A stretch of 64,000 nt of DNA from Rotaria sp. Silwood1 (Eukaryota > Rotifera > Eurotatoria > Philodinida > Philodinidae), in contig CAJNOP010000283.1 in the NCBI GenBank assembly GCA_905250075.1, positions 22,386 through 86,385 on the forward strand, read 5' to 3'. Of the stretch, positions 29,356 to 41,689 are shown one piece after another. Within the stretch, counting starts at the first letter, position 1. The number at the start of each line of letters is the position of its first letter. Position numbers and translations under genes: made by a program. Under the pieces are notes generated by a model, which saw nothing but the letters and a program-made list of their open reading frames with translations, was not told the origin of the DNA and did not search any database.

Positions 29356-32300
29356 AGATTTACCTTATTTTTCATAGCTTTGCTTCCGTTTGTTCTATTT
29401 CTAGAAGGCCTTAGATATTTCAAATTTAAATATACTTAGATAAAGCGGTAATTAGTCATTCTACCAATCTATGTGATTTTTGTTATATTTTATTTATGTC
29501 TCGTCGAATAATTTGATCAATACTAAAAATCACTGAATGAAAACATTTACACGCACGTATTTCCGATAAATCCATGTTATTAATGATCACAATTGAATTA
29601 AATAGTATACTGCTATCCAGTTTAAACATCGAATACAACTGATCCGAAGTCAAGTAGAAAATTCGTCTTTAATGCTAAAATTTGATCCATTAATATATAT
29701 ATGAAAAAAAAATTTATATTATTTTAACAAAAATCATTTCCTCAACTGGACTTAAATCTGCCTAAAATAATATCGATTGATACTCTATATTCTTATTTAA
29801 GTCACAGATAAAAGTTAAATTTTAAAACAATCAAAGCTTATTTGAACAATAGTAAAAATTTATGTATAAAAGAATTTGTACAAAAAATTTTCCACAAATA
29901 AGCAAAGTTTTTTAATGAAATCAAGCATTAATCTCATTAAAAAAAAACAAAATAAAAATCGTATAGAAGAAAGAATGGTCTATTTTTATAGCTAAAAGTA
30001 AAGAGTTTCAGTTGTACAATGAATAATAGCTTTCGACGAGAATACATCGGCTATGCGCTATGAAACTTATTTGATGAAAAAAAGATTGTATTGGATGATT
30101 TACGAAATGTATTCGAAATTTCGGCAAAGTGGAAATAAAATATAATCTATTTAGATTGATAGAATAATTTGTGATCATTTCAAACATATGAAAATAAAAA
30201 GTGTTACAGTTTTTTCTATGAAAAGAGCAAAGTCAACGAAACAATTAAAAAGAATGTAATTAATCTGTATGTGACATTAAAAAGAGTTTACACAAGACAA
30301 AGTTGTCTCAATTTTTTTCCACAATACCTTCATAATCAGTAATAGATTGAAACCTAAATTGATTCCATTAGCTTGAAAAATGTTTCTTGGTATTTTAGAT
30401 TACTAATTTAACTTTTTATATGAATAAAATCGCTCGACTAGACTGAATAGATAAATATATGTGTTGACGCATATACGTATATTCATTTATTACCGCAATT
30501 AGTTAAACTTCATTAATAGAAACGCTTAAAAAAAATTGCAATAAAATCGAGAGGTGTCGTTGAAAAGTTATAAGCAATCTAAGTTGTATTGTTACATTTT
30601 TTTTGAGATGGCTTCTATTCCTATAAAATGGAACTAAAAATTCTAATTTAACCGACAATGTAAGATATTGAACGCTGAAGTTACATACGATAACGTGACA
30701 CAATCCAACAGAGTGAGCTAATTGGTATGCATACTGAAGGTGTAGAAATCAATACTCTATGTGTTAACTTGTTTTCTATTCTGTTTAGAAAATCCTACAT
30801 TGATTCTTGCAAAAAATCGAATAATATCATCAAGGAGACTTAGTCAATTCCTGGAAAGATCCTATTAGGAAAATCTAGATAAATGAGACAGTATATAGGC
30901 AGAAATTGCTTTTACAATTTGGAATCATTGAAATGCTGACAAGATCCTGATCCAAAAACAGTGATATTCTATTCAGAATTCTGATTGAATCCGTTGAGGA
31001 TTCAGCATGAAAATATCAAAGATTTTTGCTAGGGTTGGAACTACGTTTCTTTTTATTTTGTGAATTGTTCTGTGCGTCAATACTTTTTCGCAGTAAAACT
31101 GACGCGTTGCTTGATTTTCTTGATTTTTCTCTAGTAGTATCAAATATTTTACTGTAGTCTGAAAATTTTCACCTCTACAGAAACACTTCCAAGGATAACA
31201 TGGCGCTTTTAACATTTTTTCTCTTCTAAATAGGTTTGTTGGTTGCCTCAAAGCCATTGAGACTTAGTTAAGACACACATAGATTCTTTAAGGTTTTTTG
31301 TTTGATTCACCTATTCCTGTATTGCTGGGAAGTTTTCACATCATGAAAATATACTAATGACGAACATGAATTTTTTCAGGTTGACTTTTACATAATCGTC
31401 GGATAATTTGAAACTTTATCAATGTGCAATCTTAGAGTGTTTGTCATCAATAAAATAGATAAAATGGTTTCCTGATGCCTTTTCACGGCAATTAATGGTT
31501 GAGTTGTCTGCTAATGTTTTACTTATATGTAGTACTTAGTTTCACAATGTCTAATACTATTTGTTCTAATCTAAAGATATTGATTGATAAGGTCAATGTT
31601 TTTACAGAGCCATCTAACAGATTTGTATGTGATTTGAAATATGTTGCTGGCATTATAATGACTTTCTGTATCACTTGGAACCTTTTTGCTAACATCTTAT
31701 TCAATGGCTGAATGATTGCAGCTCCTCTGCTATAACTACCGTCCATATTTGTAAAAAAACAGGCTGTTTTCGCTCTGCCTCACAGTAGTTCGCATATTAC
31801 CTGAAGGTTTCTCTATTATCCGAGGATTTATAAAAGTATATCGATAAATCGCTCTCTAGTCGTGAAGTTTGCAATAGCAGCCTAAGAAATCGACCGAATG
31901 ATTGGAATCTTGTACACTGATTTTGAAGCACGACTATGTAGATGAAAGCTTGTCGTTTCGAGTTTCACACATAGACATTTGGGACGAAGTAATTGCAACA
32001 ATAGCCTGATGTATTGTTCTATAACTCGAATCGATTAATCTTTCATGGTCGTCTCTCGAACTTCATAATATCTGTAAATGAACCGAAGCTTTCTATCTTT
32101 TTTGGGACGTCTCACCACATCCAATGTTGACAATTGTGTCTATCTTCTGTATATACTTGGTCTCTTGAAATTTGCAGCGAGATTATACCAACTTTGGATT
32201 CTTATTTCGTTAATAACTGAAATTGATGAATGAAGTAGAAAGAAAAAAGAAGAGGTAAAGAAATCAGATTAAATATAGACAACGGTATAGAATTGAGATG

Positions 32301-35150
32301 AATGATAAGATGAAAGAAATATAAAGCAGCTGTGAAATAGTGAATAGCTAAGTAACTAACATTCAAAACAGTTTCTTTTACTGGTCGAATCATTCTAATG
32401 ATTTACTCTGCCACGATAAATTAATTCAAACGAAAATCTTCTTGATGATTTCGATATGTCATTGTCAATTGGAATTTTTACGACTTAAACCATTTTCTGT
32501 TTCTTTTTCAAAGAGTTTGTTTCTTAGTTTTTCAACATGGCAATGCTTTCTACTTGGTTTCTGTCTGTTTGGCTTTCTTTTTTTAAAAATTTCTAACCAA
32601 ATAGACACTTTATTGATAAAACCTGCGTGTAAAAATAGTGAAACAATTACGAGAAGAGTCGACGGAAAGTGACGACAAAGAAGAAAGAAAATCTATGTTC
32701 TAATGTTGTTGAATTTTAAATAAATATTTTTCCAGCATTTTACTAGTTACAAAATATGAAACCCATTTTGAAATTCAAAAAGACTGAGAGTATGCAACAC
32801 CAATTCTATTATTGTTACATTCGAATCGCTAAGTAAATAAATTATTCATTCGATTGATCAACAACTGAACTTTCAGCTTTTCATAGAAAGTTTTTCTTTG
32901 AGAAAATTTGAACGATTTTTTTTGATAAACGTTATTTATTGTTATAAAAGATTCTAGAAATGCTGGCCGACCCCGTAATATTGCTAATAACTTTATCAAA
33001 GATTTTGATTAGACTTAAATAAAATAAATTTTAAATTTATATTATTTCTAGGCAAATATTGTCTAGACAAGATCTTGGTTGGAAATATTTATATCTTTAA
33101 TGAGAATAAATAAGATTTTTAGGAGTTTTACCTAATATCTAGTTTCATACTCTTTATTTAATAGACAATAATGTTTATTTGAACGTTTACACAACATCTA
33201 ATTTTGATTAAAAGACATCGAAACAAGAAAAAAAATATTATAAAGATTTATTGAATTTACACACATAATTTTCCAAAATGTAAAAGTATATCTAATTTAT
33301 ATAAAGTAATTGAAAGGATGAAAGGTATATCATTTGAAAACAAATGTAAACAATAATATAAAGTACTTTATAAAAATTCAATTTAATTATAAATCATTAA
33401 TTCAGCTTAAAAATCAAAATCTTTCTAGACTACTCCTGAGAATGATAAATTTCGAGAGAAGATATACAAAAACAAAAAATTCATTTCATATCAGGACTCC
33501 GTTAACACTAAAACTCAAACATCTTTCAGTCCGTTATTTTTTCATCAAAATTTCTATCTTTAAAAAATTTCGAACTTATATAATATCTATTTATTCAAAA
33601 AAAAACTCTATTCGTTTGTGAGTCTTTTTCTCAAACAAATAAAACAACACTTTTTATAAATACAGTAAAGTAGTCGATAAAAGTTTAATTATACTTTATA
33701 TAGTTTAGTTCATTTCTCTACTTTATTATGTGAATTAATAATCGTATTAAATAATATATGCCTTCACAATTAAGAATTTCTTTCATATTTGCTATAGTTT
33801 GAAATCATTTTAGAATGGTTCTTACAAATAAATTAATGATATCACTTTTGTTTTAGTCAAAATTTTGGGAAAGATATTTACAATTGTTATTATATTCTGA
33901 TCTTGGCACTATAAAATTCTAAAGTAGATCTTACCAAAATTTTTTGAACACAGATCAATCTGATATGATTCAAAAATATAAAAACAAATCATCTTTTAAA
34001 GATCTTGCTTGAAAGATGTTTCTCTAGCATTTACATTTCGGAAGTTATTCAATTAAAAATTCAAAAAAGTTATTTTACTATTTCGAAAACTTAATGTATG
34101 ATATATCTTCTTTTTTCAATTACGAAGTGTAAATAATTCAAATTTAAAAAGATTAAATTATCAATAATTCAAACATACATTAAATTAACAAGAAAATAAA
34201 ATTTCGACTCGGAATCAAATCTCACAGTAAGCAGCTGATTGACACGAGTACCTGAACTAACATGCTTGCTAATAACGATACTGGAATTGAAAACCAAGTT
34301 GTTCAAGCCAGATTATTTTATTGAACAACAATCTATCAGCAATGATGCGCAATATTTTTCTCTTGTGTGCACAAATGAGAAAAAACCAACTGAATTCTTT
34401 ACATGAAGCACACTATGATGAAAATATGAATGATTATGTATTGTTTTCTCTTAGCCTATTCTATCCACGTGCAATAGGACAAGAAAAACCAAAAAGATAA
34501 TTTTATCGTAAATCCAATGTAGTATTTTATTTTATTGCTGTGTATAGTTGTATCATGTTTATGGATGAATGCGCACAACGTAAATGCATTCTGCAAAGTT
34601 ATACATAGACAACATAATACTTTACTTTCACATGGACAATAAAGTCGACATATTATAGTGGTATTTAATTCATAGTCATACTATTTTTTGCACGAATATA
34701 ACAGGTAAATGTATTTGTTTCGAAAATCTAGTCTCTTAACAAAACTATACTGTTCATGAATATCGAGAATATTTTCTTGCAGAACATTATAAAAATAATA
34801 AAATGATATTTTTCTTCAGTTTTAATACCTTTACCCTGTCAGTGTACATAATGACTGTTCATTGAAAAGTTTAGTGTTAAACAATTGTTAGTTTTCAAGT
34901 ATTTGCCAAAATATCCAGGTTAGCATCATATTTTTACATTTTTTCGATAGATGCATACAACTCGCCAAAAAAAATTATTCTTAGTGCAAAATTTATGGTT
35001 GTGCAAAAGGCACTCTACCATAAGTTGTACATTAATTAAAACTTCGATGAATTTAATTTTTCAATAATCTATCTATTGTTTGATAGAGTTTGAAGATATA
35101 GTTACAAATACAAATTTTATATTTTTATTTGGTTTTCTTTAGGGATATTA

Positions 35151-35914
35151 TTAAGCGGTCAGTAAAATAAATGAAATGGTCAGTAAGATAAATGGTCAGT
35201 AAAAAATGTATAAATGATCAGTAAAAAGATTAAATGGTCAGTACTCAGATTATCAATCGTATAAAAAAAAAGATTGGAAAAAATCTGATTTTAATCGATT
35301 TTTTTGTGATTAAAAATCGATTAAAATGGGACAGTTTTAACCAGGTTTTTAATCAAACTAGTGATTAAAATAAATTAAATTTATAAATATCCATTTTAAC
35401 CGATTAAAATTTTTTCATTGACTATTTTACTCAATTTTAGTCAGATTATTCGATTTTTAATCTATTAAAATCGATTAAAATTTTTAAATCGATTTTAATC
35501 AATTCTAATAGTTTTTCTTTTTAAATGAATAAGTACCAATTGATATCGAGTCTTGAAGCATGGAATTTATGTCAAGGTCGATCTAGCATCATATCTACTA
35601 ATTTTCCGAGGCAAGGAGTCCGAAAAAGCGATCGAACATCTGAGTTTTCAACATAAAGTTTGAGAAAACGCATTTTACCGTCGCCGCCATTAAAATTAAT
35701 ATTTATAAATTTAATTTATTTTAATCACTGGTTTGATTTAAAAAATCGATTAAAATTAGATTTTTTCCAATCTTTTTTTTATATGAGTGATAGTCTAAGT
35801 ACTGACCATTTAATCTTTTTACTGATCATTTATATACTTTTTACTGACCATTCATCTTACTGACCATTTCATCTATTTTACTGATCATTTAATTTATTTT
35901 ACTGATCGCTTAAA
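35151..35914. mobile_element. Foldback element with tandem GGTCAGTAA motifs in both arms
   Basis: The ends are inverted: TTAAGCGGTCAGTAAAATAA at the left and TTTTACTGATCGCTTAA at the right. The left arm (35151 to about 35303) carries five spaced copies of G(G/A)TCAGTAA. The right arm (about 35745-35914) carries six complementary copies (TTTACTGACCAT). Both arms also share the AAAAGATTGGAAAAAATCT block. The interior is made of many copies of ATTAAAATCGATT and its complement. There is no coding capacity. This looks like a foldback transposon whose arms expanded from a short motif. Confidence 0.75.
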
Positions 35915-36579
35915 TAGTAGCCTTTTCTTTATAATCTTTTCTCCAATCCCACAATATAGTTTTTGTTCTTATTCAGCATTAAAAACAGAGTCGAAAACGT
36001 ATAATTATCTTGGTCTTAAAATAAATAATTAAAATAAAAAATAGCTTTCAATATAGGTAGGTTCATATTATATCTTTATAGGTACTATTGTCTACATGTT
36101 CCAGTTTTTTTGAGAGTTGAGAAAAAATTATAAAGAAAACCTAATTAAAATATAAAATTTCTATTTGTAATTAGATCTTCAAAGTCTATCAAACTGTATA
36201 TAGATTACACTAGAGTTTTTTTCTTATGTGCATCTTACTTTGCGAGGTTAGGTTAAATCTGAAATGATGCTACTTCAAATGATTCATGTGAGACAAGTAC
36301 TAGTTGTTTAAAAGTTAGGTTTATGATCTCTTGCCACTAGATAAATATTATCGTCCATTTTCATAACTTCAGTCTTTGTGATAGGGAAGTTTTAAAGGGT
36401 GTCTCAGAAATATTGAAACAAATTTTAAAATCAACTGTTTTCACGTTCAACAAAAGGAAAGTCTTTGAAGTTATAACAACATTATCATGTACCATTTTTT
36501 TTCCAATTTTTCTGATCGTGGTGTTTTTTTTTAAATACAATTTTTGTCAATAAAATGAAACGCCAAAAAAGCAATATTT

Positions 36580-36987
36580 ATCAATATTCCCGTATTCGAT
36601 TACCATCTTGATCGATTATTAATCTGAATTGTAGTGATATGTTATCCATTACTGGTTGGCATAGAGTAATACTAAATTTATTTCATTCCTTTTTTTTCTA
36701 ATGTTGCTTTTAAAACGTTCGATATAACTCTATTCCCGTTGTCATAGTTTTTCTTTTAATGCACCACCAGTGTTCTCTATAGACCACACGTCGGTTAATT
36801 TTGCCACATAAGTTTTTGGATAAATTGATTTATAAAGAGTATGTTTAACAGCACTCAAAACCACACGTTTATTTCTGATCTTAATCATCTTGAAAAATAA
36901 AATTTTGTAAATTACTAATGCTTTAGCTGTTTTTCGTGCTACGATAGTTTGAATGAATTTTGCATATACGTTATGAATAAAATACAT
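36580..36987 (-). pseudogene. Tc1/mariner-type transposase C-terminal relic
   Basis: On the minus strand the segment ends with DVWSIENTGGALKEKL followed by a stop and frame changes. After them come a W-poor helix region and MDNISLQFRLIIDQDGNRIR then EY and a stop at about 36580. The IEN..GALKEKL block followed by a final (R)LIxxxGxxI strand is the usual tail of the DDE_3 domain of Tc1/mariner transposases. The upstream part (frame 36742-36987) is diverged and the catalytic aspartates cannot be recognised. The plus-strand string GGTGTCTCAGAAATATTGAA at about 36399 may be a relic of a terminal repeat. Confidence 0.55.
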
Positions 36988-37570
36988 TCTCTTACGGCAG
37001 TTACTAGTTTATGGTCTGATGAGTTTTAACCATTCATTGACAAAAAAACTGGAGGCTGTTCAGTGATTTTTATATTGAATGTGTTAACATAACTCATGGA
37101 AAAATTTGAAAAATAGTACATGATGGTCCTGTTTCAGATTCTCATGCATATTATAAGCTATAGACATGGAACTTTATATTTATCTATTACTAACTATATC
37201 CAATAATCTGCCACAGTTCCTTTGTATTATAGGGGAGAAAATTCGAAAGCTGCTTTACATTGTGCACTACAAGAAAAGAAAAAAAAACACTTACTATATA
37301 TGGATCATCTGATAATTGATCATTGATAATAAATGCTTGATCGGTTGTTTTTCTTTAGAGGTTTTCGTTTGTTTATCAGGATTGTTCAGAAAAATGTCAG
37401 TATCTCATTTTGTTCATTTTCGATCCCTTTCTATTCCTGTACATCCTTTAATGCTTTTACCCGATCTCTTCCTCCATGAAGGACATCACTTTTTGATAAG
37501 TAGTTCTTTTCGATATTGTAAATATTCATCCGAAAATAAAGTGAACCCCTGAATGTTTAGAGGCATTGTA

Positions 37571-37648
37571 GGGTGTGGGTGGGTGTGGGTGCGGCTGTGA
37601 ATGTATTATCTTCACAAAGACTCACATCCACACCCACACCCACATCCC
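37571..37648. repeat. Telomere-like G/T-C/A hairpin
   Basis: GGGTGTGGGTGGGTGTGGGT at the left is complementary to CACACCCACACCCACATCCC at the right, with a spacer of about 30 bases between them. The unit resembles TGTGGG, the known telomeric repeat of the bdelloid Adineta vaga. The inverted arrangement separates it from a simple interstitial telomere tract. Confidence 0.75.
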
Positions 37649-37821
37649 GATGAATCTGTAATCGTCAATGCGAGTGTGAAGAACAAAAAAAGGATTATAT
37701 CTTGTTCAGTTAAAAGAAAAACTAGTATGATCTCTCTGTATGATTTTTTTTGTGTAAACACAAGCACTTTAAGTTCAAGAGAAGCTGTTTCTCCTTCGCA
37801 AGAATGATACTTTCTTATTAT

Positions 37822-38875
37822 TTAACATTTAACAATATGCGATCCTTTGATATTATCTATTTCTTTCTCTACATCTACATCATCCACAGAACCGATAACA
37901 ATCCATCTGTGGAAATGTGTTAAAAGAAACTGATCTACATGAAGCAGCTCGACATTGACTCGAAACGCGCCAGCTTTTCTCAGAGCCAAATGAATAAAAT
38001 TTATGTGTCGTGCTGATTGACTCGATGCAACCGATTTGGATGAATTGGAAGCACCATCATAAAGAGTCACACTCAAATGATCAAGACTGTGTTCAGGAAC
38101 AAGGAGAATAGAGACAAACTGATTTGGTTTACAGTTGAAATAATATGGGACGGTCTCATAACTGTAACTGATAACACCAATGATCATAAAAGAACAGTCT
38201 AAGACTTTCTTTGACACACGATCTTCATCATATACTTCGACTAAATCAAATGTAGCAGTTTCATTGAATGTCCATGGAACTTCAATACTTTCTTGAGTTG
38301 GTGGATTGATAGTATCGTGAGGTTCGAGTGGTCTAAGCGTACCGAAGGGTCCCAAACGACCCAAAATTCCCCATAATCCCAGACCTTGTCAATGTTTGCC
38401 AAAATCATTGATTGATGGAAGTGCAGTATGGTAAGATTCATACGACAGTGGACCAAGGGCAGAAAGAGGATGATCGGGAAGAGCAAATAACATGTTGCAT
38501 GCGAGCCAATCTATATATTGATTCGATACCTCTCTTCATGGTGTTGGATTCCATACACTGTTTCCAATCTGTCTGAGCAGGCCAAGTGAATCACAAACTC
38601 TAAACGTAAGGAGAAATGCATTTTTTTTGCTATAGAAGAACAACATTTAATTATCCTATACGACCATTAGTTCCCAAAGCTGATGCAGGCCTCAGATAGA
38701 ATTCACATGAAGCAAGTCCTCCACAATTCATTGGACGCGGTCGAACCAAATGCATATCTTCATGTAATTGTTCGATACTTGATCCGCTCACATAAGGTCC
38801 ATGGCATGTTTTTGCCATTGAAGTAATATGAAAAAAATTGACAAGAACAAACAATGAGAGAAAACGTGATATCAT
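37822..38875 (-). pseudogene. Decayed gene for a secreted protein of unknown function
   Basis: The minus-strand reading begins with a signal peptide at about 38875 (ISRFLSLFVLVNFFHITSMA). It is followed by a segment containing CHGPYVSGSSIEQLHED and GGLASCEFYLRP. A probable intron (about 38600-38661) leads to an exon reading CDSLGLLRQIGNSVWNP. The same frame then continues to the stop at 37822 through two TGA codons, one after WNPTP (about 38536) and one after INDFGKH (about 38390). The rest is intact: PLEPHDTINPPTQES, ETATFDLVEVYDED, PYYFNCKPNQF, LRKAGAFRVNVELLHVD. Single C-to-T or G-to-A changes would explain both stops. The longest open part alone would give 180 residues starting MGRLGPFG. 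I do not recognise the family. The secretory leader suggests an extracellular protein. Confidence 0.6.
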
Positions 38876-39869
38876 TATTGAATTGAAATCGTACAAAGAT
38901 CGACCGCAATATCAAAGTGAAATAGTAGACTTGTAATCCGAAGATAGGGATCGATGTAGCTGTCAAATGATGTTTTACTTTGTGTAACACTTGAAACTCT
39001 GAAATACGTCCTACATAGGTCACTTCGAATGGATATATTTATATAAATTACTATTTTTTATTTCAAAAAAACATTTGACAGATTATTTTCCTAGAAAAAC
39101 AAAAAAGTGTTTTCAGCTAGATTATACAACTGAGAAACAATGTCGGGAAAAAGGTTCTCAAAGTAAATATTTGTTATCAAAAAAAAAAAACAACAATTAG
39201 AATGGTACGACTTTGATCTGTTTTGAGAATGTTTCCTCGCCGATCAACGAGTTTTTTTTTTGTTCATAATAAAGTAAATGAAGAAATTACAGTCAAAAGC
39301 AAAGAAACCAGCACTCACCGATCTTTTCCTTGTCGTTTATTGGTACTGTTTCACAGTTGTCGAACTGGTGTCTGCTATGCGACGTTATCCATCTATTTAT
39401 ACTTTTCTTTTTTCTCAATTTGTTTTGAGTAATGAAGCTCTCGTTATCTTCAATTTTTAACTAGATAAATGTAACCTGCGAATAAATCCTCTGCTAATAC
39501 ATATTTGATTTCATCTTTCTATGAATAGGTCGCAAAAAAGCTTTTGTCTTTAGTTTTATTGTGATGCTATTGACGTCATAAGTCAGATGTTACTAAATTA
39601 GATTCGTTTTTTTCTTATTCAGTGTCGTCCTTGAAATAAAAATGTAAATGTAACTGGCTCTTTTCGTAGTGTACAAAAAAGTAAATGAAAATATAAATAT
39701 AACAATAGCAATTATTCAATAGGAGCAGTAACGTCAAACCAGAAAGTTGTATGGAATGATTGAAAAGCTTCTTCAACTATTCATTATTCGTTCTATAATG
39801 TCCTTTCGCGACATCCACAACAGCTGCGATGGTGTATGTATGTTTGGAATCATTGAATGGTGAAATATT

Positions 39870-39940
39870 TGAGCTTCAATAGTTCAATATTTGAATAGTT
39901 GAATCCAACTTTCAGTTTGACACTACTGAAGATAAGCTGA
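39870..39940. repeat. End of the TTGAATAG-type MITE family
   Basis: TTCAATAGTTCAATATTTGA then ATAGTTGAATCCAACTTTCA and GTTTGACAC is the complement of the left end of the element at 20978-21262. It shows that the family is dispersed across the window. Confidence 0.5.
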
Positions 39941-41689
39941 ATAACATTCAAGTTTTTCTGTTAAATTTCTGTCATGGTCGTTCCAACACAAATAGCATCG
40001 GCAATTGGATAGCTATTGGCTATGAACTGTTTTATCGTCAAACAAGCTTGCGCATCAGTCGTCTCAGTTGAATAGAACGAATTATTGGTGGTTGCAATCG
40101 TGCTCTTTCCTACTGTCAGACAGAGGAAATGTCATTGAGTAAGAAACAAACTTCTCTCTCGTACTGAAGACAAACGACATCGTATATTTGCCTATCTCTT
40201 ATCTCCATAACACTTTTTTGTGCTTCTCGTCAAGAAAACATGGTCTCTTCGGATTGACACTAAAATTATACCCATTTCAGAATGACAATTAGTATGTTGA
40301 CATTTTCTCTTTCTTATCTAGACTTATATTTGTCGAGGCGACAGTAGTGTTTTTTTTTGTTCTTTTTATCTCTTCTCCATAGCTTCAGTAAGCAAAAATA
40401 GAATAGTGTTTATCTTATGCTACCACATCGAACAATACTCTCAGCGCATCAATACCATACGTAAAGTAGCAAAGGAAGAAACGGCTAACTTTTTTCTCGG
40501 TCTGGACGTAAAGTTTCAGTTTGAGGATGATATTATTTCATTTTCTAACTTTTCTACTTAAAATCGAATTGCCAAGTTTAGAGTAAAGTCATCTTAATCA
40601 GTTGATCAAATAGTATGTCTAGAAGGTGATGATAATGTCCCGAAAACGTTCAGGTGAATTTTCTCAACGCACCAGGTCTGATAAATCTTAAGATGTCCTC
40701 TAAGTTTTAGCTGGAACGAAGAATGTCTTTTTTTGACATCTTCAAATTTCCAGATATCGAAGTTTCCTGACCTTGTTGAAAAGTATGCACACTTTCTTTC
40801 AACTGAAACTTTCAGCACATTTTAAGAACCATTTAGTTTCGTTGCTGCTATTCATGAAAGGCCTCGCCATGTACGGACATTTATAACACAAAATGAATTT
40901 TCTAGGATATAGCAGAGCTTCAATAAAGAATCAGTCATTTTTTATCAGCCGTTGCATTTGAATAGATTTTGATCCAATATACAAAGTTAGCAACGGTAGT
41001 TTGAGTGTATCTTGAAAGAGATTGAGGAACGAACATCTTTTGCACAATATTTTCCTCTTTGGCTTGTTCTTCTGTTAAGTGATTCTATTTGGTTTACTTT
41101 CTTCCTTACTAATTTACGACAATTTCAGGTGACTTTATTTGAATCGGAGCCTAGAAATTTGCAACTTTGCTTAAAAAGTGAATAAAGTCTAACTATTCTT
41201 CAGCTAGTAGTTATTTTGAATAAAAGAAAGCGCTTTTGCGAGCATATTGAGCTTTCTTCAAAACTCTTGGGTGGAACAGGTCCGAAACGAACCGAACTTG
41301 TTCAGTACAGTTTCGGTTTCAGGCTCTGCCCCGTATCAGTGTATTATGGCTTGCTTTTTATCGGCAAAACGAAGCAATGTTCGAGTGCCATCATATTTCC
41401 CTTGTGCGTTTGACTCATATTATCATAAATAATAATAGAAATTAGCCTAGAATGAATAATATTTCCACTGCTTTATTCAAGCAATTGTGTTATTATAAAT
41501 TTTGACCTAGATGAATATATGATGCGAAATTCAAATATCAAATCGTAATTTTTAACAAAATCAACAGTTTGTGAAATTTAGTAATAGTGAGTTTAAATAA
41601 AATATGGTATTTATTACGTTATTCCGTTGTTTTTGATGAATGCATTTCTTTTTCAGAAACGTGAAAATATTTGTACTGACTAAAGTCTC
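39941..41689. other. Region without recognised genes
   Basis: No gene is recognised. Small open frames such as 40606-40818 (-) and 41216-41413 (+) have no identifiable motifs. The last few hundred bases should contain the promoter of the short-chain dehydrogenase gene, but no specific element can be assigned. Confidence 0.45.

Larger units (their letters stand above)
27062..35150. other. Long region without recognised genes
   Basis: Eight kilobases with no recognisable protein or RNA gene. Short open frames such as 28653-28955, 30973-31257, 31499-31711 and 33334-33621 have no motif I can identify, and several overlap frames on the other strand. The first 1.5 kb is very AT-rich intergenic DNA; beyond about 29 kb the composition becomes more balanced, like the repeat-rich right half. 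Two dispersed repeats inside it are listed separately (28774-28815 and 29299-29355). Confidence 0.5.

Noticed and set aside
31499-31746. Overlapping frames on opposite strands, 70 and 75 residues
   Set aside because: Neither has a recognisable motif; possible old retroelement DNA but not supportable.
38385-38540. The two TGA codons considered as selenocysteine or readthrough sites
   Set aside because: No selenoprotein-like context or plausible downstream selenocysteine element is seen, and simple transitions from TGG and CGA explain them.
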